Shown here: positions 57,918-64,000 of the stretch, piece by piece
Layout of the letters: every line of letters begins with the position of its first letter
How positions within the stretch are numbered: position 1 is the stretch's first letter
From: Apodospora peruviana
Taxonomy: Eukaryota > Ascomycota > Sordariomycetes > Sordariales > Lasiosphaeriaceae
DNA: 64,000 nucleotides
Reading direction: 5' to 3'
Assembly: GCA_033439685.1 (NCBI GenBank)
Contig: JAUEDM010000004.1
Location: 4,464,001 to 4,528,000, forward strand
The notes under the pieces: generated by a model
Seen by the model: only the letters and a program-made list of their open reading frames with translations
Databases searched by the model: none
What the model was told of the DNA's origin: nothing
Translations under genes and position numbers: made by a program

Positions 57918-59565
57918 CCTCTCTCGGTGAATATGTGATGATTGCTTCGACAAACTTCGTTATGCGCTTTGCCCGGTTCTCCCTCCGAAACCCTTCGATG
58001 TTTGGCTCGTCTACTCGATCCTGTCGTCTCGAAGTAATTCGTCGTTGATCGTATTCGTGCAAGTCGTCGACCCCAAGTCCCACTGCAGTCTCAACTCGTC
58101 GTTCTGCGCCGTCACAACAACCCGATCTCGGAAAAGAGAAGCACGGACTTTTGCAGGTGCTTGCAGTCGTTTGTTGTTGTTGCGTTTTGGGAAAGTAGGA
58201 GAGAAACAAAGAAAAGCAGCACAAGGGGATCGTCGGAACTGAACCAAATCCCTGGACGGGTTCTTGGGCAGCGGCTGCTTGAAGATCTGCTTGAGCTTAT
58301 TAGCGGCGTTGCGCAGGACCATGGGTGTCTCCTCATTCGTCTTTGTTTCTATCTAAAAATTGGCACAGGAAAATCCTTCAGTGCTACGCTGCGAATCCTA
58401 CTTTCAATCCTTCGGACTGCCAGGGTGCCAATGGTCGGACTGCCCCAGTGCCCCTAACTGAAAGTCCCTGTATTGATCTGAGCAGGGCGGGCGGAACCGC
58501 ATGTGAGAGAGAGATTCTTTGCCGTCTCATGTTGGTTGGCTCAGGCTTGCTCGCCTGTTTTGGAACCTTTGGTGTGGACGGTCACACAAACACTGCACTG
58601 TCCGTAGACATATACCTGATGGCCTGAATGTGTGCATCTCTGTGGCAGATTGATCATTACTACTTGGGGGTTTCGAGGTATACACGCAGCCTCCTGAGTC
58701 CTAACCCTCAAACCACATAATCTGGAGACATGACATTGCTGACTGAGACTCTGCCAAGATCAAATATATTGTTCTTCACGCTGCGGTCGTGAGTCTGAGC
58801 GTCCAAATTCGGTGGTAGCTGATCACTCGGAGACACCTGTCATGATTAATCATCAAATAACACATCACTTATGTATCCAATACTCGGTTTGTCTAAACCC
58901 TAATAAAAGCGATCGCTTTCGGAACCGTTCCCGGTGAGCGAGGATCTCCTTTATCGTTGCACCCAACCATTTGAGCTAGTACAGTCAGCTCATGCTATTA
59001 CTAGATGGAGTGTTATTACTCGGAAAATTTGGCGACTAGACTAAACACTGTTAAGATGAGCCGACCTGGCCCTTGACTGCGATAAGCGCGTCACTTCCAT
59101 CCCGAGACCGTGCGGTCTTCAGACGCGGCGCGAAGGAACGGCTCAGCTGACTTAGCCGTATTCCTACGGTGCTTATGTAGTACGAGATTTTGCGTGTATT
59201 TTTCAATCGAGCAGCCGCTAGGCAGTTTTCACGCTATAAGATGGGGGTTAACGGGTCCGCTGGCGTCTTGGCCATTGGATCGCCTGGGTTTGCATATAGG
59301 GCCAGGTTCTGAAACGACGGCAGGATTGTAGGTAACCTGAGTCCTTGGTGATCTGGACTAAAGCTCTTCACAGAGATCTCTAGTCTGTGGCTCTAATTGG
59401 TCATTGCGATTTGACCACAGCCTGAATGCTCTGTACACCTGTACTATATATCACACCCTACTGATAAACACGTCCATCTCATTCCCCTGGTGTCCCGAAT
59501 ATAATTATCCAAATAGTCGTTCCCAAGCATGTCCTCCAGTTCATCTTGAGGTTCTTCAACAAATC
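57918..59565. other. Intergenic region
   Basis: No gene is supported in these 1.6 kb. The left part should be the promoter and leader of the surface-protein gene. The rest has only short frames without domains. Confidence 0.5.
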
Positions 59566-62500
59566 CTAGGTCATCCTTGGCAGGGTCACTGGTCCCTCAA
59601 GGGTCTGTCTGCGGTCTACACCTCCACTGACAGCTGTGAGATATCTTCGAAACTGATCCGCAGAAGCTTCAACTGTCCTGAAGTGTTCAGCTTCTAGTGA
59701 GGGCTTCTCTCCCAAGGGGTTTTGGCGATGCTGATAGAGAGCAAGCGACATAGCCGTCTGCCACATGTTTCGGATCTCCCTGCCGTTCATCGACGATGGA
59801 CCATTCTCCCGATATCCTTTTGCGAAGTTGAAAATACCTGCGGTGTCTACTACGAAGTCGGGTTTTGCACGGTCAATAAATAACTTCCAGACGTTCGTCA
59901 TGTTGCGGGAATCGAAGGCCGGGAAGTACAACGTCGTGTTCACATGGGAGAGAACGCCGGGATCGAAGGCCCCAACTCGGTTTGTGCTCAGGAACGCGAC
60001 GCCGTGATATGTCTGGAGGAGTCTCAAGAGCACTGTAAACCACCAGACTTGTTAGTAAACGGCATGCTTGGGGGGAAATCCATCTGAGAGCATACCGGAT
60101 GCTATTTCCACTCTATCAAGCTCATCATTTCGCCCGCGTTGAGCCAGAAAGACATCGGCTTCTTTGAGCAGAAGCACGCAGCGCCATCGCTTGGCGAGGT
60201 TGAACCATGTGTCTAATTTGGCGGTGGCTCCTCTTTCCACGGACCCGAGCTCAGCGCAGTTGACCACGAACAGTGGACGGTTCAAGTGAAGCGCCACTCC
60301 CTCTACCAGCATCGTCTTTCCTACCCCTGGAGCTCCATGCAGGAGAACGGTCAGGCAACGTCTTTGCATTTGAGAAACCTCGGCAAATCGTTCCGTAGCC
60401 TCAGTTGTACGAGGCTTCTTTGTATCATCTGGTGATTCTTCCAGGCTGCTTACGAGCGCCATGACCAACTCTTTGTGTCCGCCCGGGAGGATGATGTTGT
60501 CTAATATAGAAGTCTTATTGCTCGTATCGATCGGAGACAAGTGAGCGAGCGGGAGCGGATACCACTTCCGAGAGCCGAGTGCAAATGCTAGCACACGAGG
60601 CGGCAATAGACATAATTGGTTGGAATCAAGCGGTTCATCGCGCATTTGGCGGACCGACTGGATCCAGGCGCCCCAGTACTTGTACTTGGATCTTCGGTCC
60701 AGATCAATCACAGAATCATCAAAAATATCCGTGTACCGTCGCTCGGTCATAGTGCTACGAGCGAAGGGCTCAAAGCACTCTCGCGGATCAGCCTTGCGCG
60801 GTTTCGCCAGGATCCCCTGGCCGAATTTGACATCAAAGGTGCATGGTGTACGTTTGATATTCTGGATCGCCGCGGCCGGATCGACAATGACGGGTCCGTT
60901 TATCTTCCAAGACACGGCGGTTGATGATTAGTCTAGTTTTAGTGCGGATAGGCTCTGAACACTTACTAGGTTGAAAGAATCACTTTGAGCACAAAATTGA
61001 CAACTGTCATTGTGACCTGGCTCAAACTCAGCGAGGCTGCTACCAGTGAAGTTGAAGTGTTTGAATTGCTCGCCAATCGTGTCGTTGAGTGACATGAATT
61101 TCTGTCCACGAGATGCGAGTTTCTCCATATCCAGTTCGCTACAGAGGTTTATGGGCAGCTGGTCATACGGACGAGTGCCACGGTACGGTGGGATAACAAA
61201 GCGTCCAGGTAGGTATCCGAAGGTTCGCCCGTCCGTATCTATATAGCAGCAATCTAACACAAACGGCGTCATCGTGATGGATGTCATGCTGGCAAACTCA
61301 TAATCATCGTGCGTGTCCCGGGGGACTCTCAGCTGGGAGAATGTGGTGCTGGCGGTGTCAAAGTCGGCGTCTCCATCCAGGATGAGTCGGCCCCCGGTAA
61401 CATGAAAGATTCCGTATGCTTGGACAGTAGAATAATCATCACCAACTACCCTGGTTTTGACATGGTAACCAGGCTCAAAGTAGAGCCAGAGATGTTCGAA
61501 AGCAATTTCGGAAACCCGTCCCTGAACAAGGTCTCGTCTGAACTGCAAGAGCCTGGCGAGATCGACATCCATGAACTCAACGAGACAACGAAGCTCGTCC
61601 CGTACCCTCCCAGTGTCCTTGAGGAGGTCTTCGTCGGTTTGTGTATCCACAAGCGTTTCCGTCGCCTCTTGGCCTACAGAGGTACCCATCTCGCTCGTGG
61701 TCTGGGACAAGCCTGTGGTTGACGTTTGCGCACGGAAAACGCCTCGTGTGTCGCACTCCTCGCACACACTTTGGTATACTTTGCGGATCTTTTCCTCGTG
61801 CGCCATGAGATACTTAAACGGATGCACCAAAACATTATGTGCCTCAGAGAGCCGTCTTCCCGTGATCTTCCCCAGGACGGCGAGGAGGGTCTTGGAGTTT
61901 ATTGCCACTTTTCTTGGCCCAGTTGACATTACTGACTCGGTGACCTCCAGGTGATGATCTTCAAGTGTGATCGCTCGGCGTAGGTAGGCTAACGAGTCAT
62001 CTTCAGCCATGCCCGTTGCATCTGTACCTGATGGCGAGGCCACTACAGGACCTGACGCAGTCGTGGTGCAAACAATAAGAACACCCAGCCATGAAAACAG
62101 CCCTTGACGGGTTTTCACGTTGCGCCACTGGCTCGGCTGTACTCTGGTAATCTCGACCGGCTGAGGGCCTATGGCGGCATCCTCTTCCATCTCCTGTATT
62201 GCAGGCATCGTTGGTTTTCCGAACATCGAAACCGAGTCTTCGGGCTGCAGGAGGTCCCAGCCCTTAGCACCTTGGCGGCCAACGACGGATCGCTCCCTGA
62301 CGAGAGAGAGCTGCCGGCTAGCGGCAACCGAAACAAGGTCATCATCTGGCGCCGAACTATTGACCTCGGTGATGGCTTCCAAGCTGGCCTCGTCCTCAAT
62401 CTTCTCCATTTCGTATTTGACGACCAATCTCTGACTCTGCGTGACGCCATAGCCTTCGGTGAACTGGCCAAGATCGGTAATCAAGTTGCGTAATCTCTCC

Positions 62501-63066
62501 ACGAGATCCTCAAACTTGTCTTTATCGTTGATCGTCCAGAGGATGGTTCCCTGGATGTACGATTTTCTTTGGAGCGACGTGTTCCAGAACCTGGTTGTGC
62601 CCTGGAAGACGCGCTCAAAAGCACTGGGGGTGCTCTCGGGTGTACCAATGTCTGAAGACTGCCGCGCGGGCTTCTCGACCTTGAGCCCGTATTTGGACTT
62701 TAGCTGCTGGCCATCGGTGAGGAGTGACCGCACAGCAGCCATAGTCTGGGCGATTTGCGTGTTGCGCTGCCGGGAGAGAGGGTCGTCGAATCTGTCGACT
62801 CAAGTCGGTCAATTGCTCAACTATTGCTGTCGGTCTCGGTTATCACAATACCGTTCCTTCAACTCGGGCTGGTCGAGCCCCATGAATCCGCACGCTTGGC
62901 CCCATGCCATGAAGTGGAACTGTTGGTTGTCGAGCATGGTCTGGTAGAAGTCGAAGTCATTCTTCCGTCGACGGTAGATCTGCACAAGCTTGAAGCAATC
63001 CACGCAGGAGGCGAAGACTCCGGCGAGCCCTGCGAACCCAAGAGTCAAGCCGATGGGTTCTGCCAT
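59566..63066 (-). CDS. HeLo domain - DUF7025 - AAA+ ATPase fusion
   Basis: Four minus-strand exons fit: 63,066-62,852, 62,791-60,967, 60,903-60,096 and 60,032-59,566. Introns of 60-63 bases have GT-AG ends, and the joins ELKERFDDPLSRQ, FNLINGPVIVD and EIASVLLRLLQ keep one open frame. The product is 1104 residues. Residues 1 to about 215 are a HeLo domain, the membrane-attacking cell-death domain of HET-S and HELLP. It starts MAEPIGLTLGFAGLAGVFAS and contains QFHFMAWGQACGFM. About 470-620 is a DUF7025 region (FEHLWLYFEPGYHV). The AAA+ domain follows: Walker A GAPGVGKT at about 869, the Walker B region VLLLKEADVF at about 922-931, sensor-like FLSTNRVG, then FDPGVLSHVNTTLYFP. In Walker B the usual Asp is Lys (about 927). 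The Arg usually following Ser in this family's SRI word is His (about 979). It ends with a normal C-terminal helical lid. The neighbour on the right is divergent. Confidence 0.9.
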
Positions 63067-63767
63067 TCTGGTACTGGAGAAATAGCAACCGAGGAGTTCT
63101 GTTGAGGTTCTAAGTTTTGTTGAAGAGTAAAGAAGGAATGCAGGGATCAATGGAGATTCCGTCCCCCGTTGGTCGGCCCATCTCTTGACCGCAGCTGCCT
63201 CAGCTGAAGTGACCAAAAGCGGGGTTCAATTCTTTCTGTTTAGGAGCTAATGATTCGTCGCTTCTCATCTCTGAGTCGTCTTGAAGCCTCACTGTACCAG
63301 TGGCAGGAGCTGCCCTGCAGGTTAGGGTCATGTGACGCCCAATAGCCTCCCTTGTTCTTTCCAAAACAGAGACGGCCGCCTCTTTGAAAAGAGGCAGGTG
63401 CTATGATAATCAGGCCCTTTGTTATGTGCTAAACGAGCACGCTATTATTTTATTGCACTCTTGTGTACTCGGGACCACTGCATTATTCAGAATCCAATAC
63501 AATTGGATTATTCGGGCTAACCCCTTTGTTTCTGAGAACAATGCTCTTTATGTAACCTAGAGGACTTGACATATAAAGGGCACCGTATTCCCCTCAGTCA
63601 TTCCAACCTCCTCGGTTTCTTCACCGAATACCGAACGTTTCATCCTGGGCCTCCATCACCACCATCAAAACAGACGAAGATAACAGCAAAAAGAGCAAGA
63701 GAAGAACAGAAAAAAAAAGAGTAAGCAAATTTTACTTGACCCACACAACCACTCACAAGTCATAAAC
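63067..63767. promoter_or_regulatory. Divergent upstream region of HeLo-AAA and TBP-like genes
   Basis: The 701 bases lie between two start codons facing away from each other. A TATAAA box (63,572-63,577) stands 191 bases before the TBP-like ATG. No other clear element is seen. Confidence 0.5.
63572..63577 (+). promoter_or_regulatory. TATA box of the TBP-like gene
   Basis: TATAAA in the context GACATATAAAGGGC, 191 bases upstream of the start codon, at a plausible distance for a leader of about 160 bases. Confidence 0.5.
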
Positions 63768-64000
63768 ATGTCTAGCAGCCAACCAGCAGCAACGCCGGCA
63801 GCGCCAGCAGCGCCAGCAGGACCGACAGGCCGGGACAGACTCAACCCCGACTGGCCCGTCCCGAACATCCAAAATATCGTCGCAACAGCCAACATGGACC
63901 ACCGCGTCGACCTCCACAACCTGGCCATGCACGCGAGAAACGTCACCTACAAAGCCACAGAGAAAAAGCGTTTCCATGGCGCCGTCATGCGCATCCGCGA
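63768..64000 (+). CDS. TATA-binding-protein-like gene, divergent, 3' partial
   Basis: The first 77 codons of a gene cut by the window edge. After a short Ala/Pro-rich start (MSSSQPAATPAAPAAPAG), the sequence NIQNIVATANMDHRVDLHNL, then MHARNV and MRIR, is plainly the first strand-helix region of the TBP core domain. That fold binds the TATA box as part of TFIID. It differs from the very conserved canonical fungal core: Ala for Val and Met for Leu in the first strand, His for Cys before Arg, HNLAM in place of KTIAL, and a three-residue insertion before the conserved Lys-Arg-Phe. The canonical TBP is nearly invariant here, so this is probably a second, specialised TBP. The N-terminal extension is short. 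It is transcribed away from the HeLo-AAA gene. Confidence 0.85.
   Translation, partial: MSSSQPAATPAAPAAPAGPTGRDRLNPDWPVPNIQNIVATANMDHRVDLHNLAMHARNVTYKATEKKRFHGAVMRIR

Overview
The window is nuclear DNA of a filamentous ascomycete, most likely a sordariomycete. The genes have short introns of about 50-70 bases with GTRNGT donors and CTAAC/CTGAC branch sites. The protein families are typically fungal: Zn2Cys6 regulator, HET, HeLo, PigL_N-ankyrin, PHO84-type and sugar MFS carriers. 5S rRNA sequence is dispersed and one tRNA carries an intron. I cannot name the species from the sequence alone.

Bases 1-15,000 hold ordinary housekeeping genes: a CSC1/TMEM63 channel (5' end outside the window), gamma-tubulin complex component GCP4, a spartin/senescence-domain protein, and a Zn2Cys6 transcription factor with an unusually long non-coding upstream region. 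From about 16.1 to 21.4 kb lies an accessory island. A 5S rRNA gene on the minus strand appears as a 5' half (about 21,326-21,390) and a 3' half (16,146-16,193), in the right order and orientation, about 5.1 kb apart. Between them are two decayed protein genes, a diverged tandem repeat and a small element with terminal inverted repeats. A gene-free AT-rich stretch follows to 23 kb.

Bases 23,000-48,300 are conserved again: THO2 (mRNA export) and MET2 (homoserine O-acetyltransferase) on either side of a shared upstream region, a PHO84-type phosphate transporter with a long low-complexity tail, an MIT/coiled-coil protein divergent from a GRAM-VASt sterol-transfer protein, a UCH-type deubiquitinase, and a sugar MFS transporter.

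Bases 49,000-63,100 look like a self/non-self recognition neighbourhood. They hold a PigL_N-ankyrin gene, a Fic-domain gene and a HET-domain gene, each broken by apparent frameshifts. Then come an intact intron-bearing tRNA-Leu(AAG), a single-pass cell-surface-like protein, and an intact gene joining a HeLo cell-death domain to DUF7025 and an AAA+ ATPase. The ATPase has a changed Walker B motif and a changed arginine-finger region. Divergent from it, at the right edge, begins a TATA-binding-protein-like gene with a core unlike canonical TBP. The HeLo-AAA gene with its neighbour, and the split 5S gene with its cargo, are the most interesting parts.
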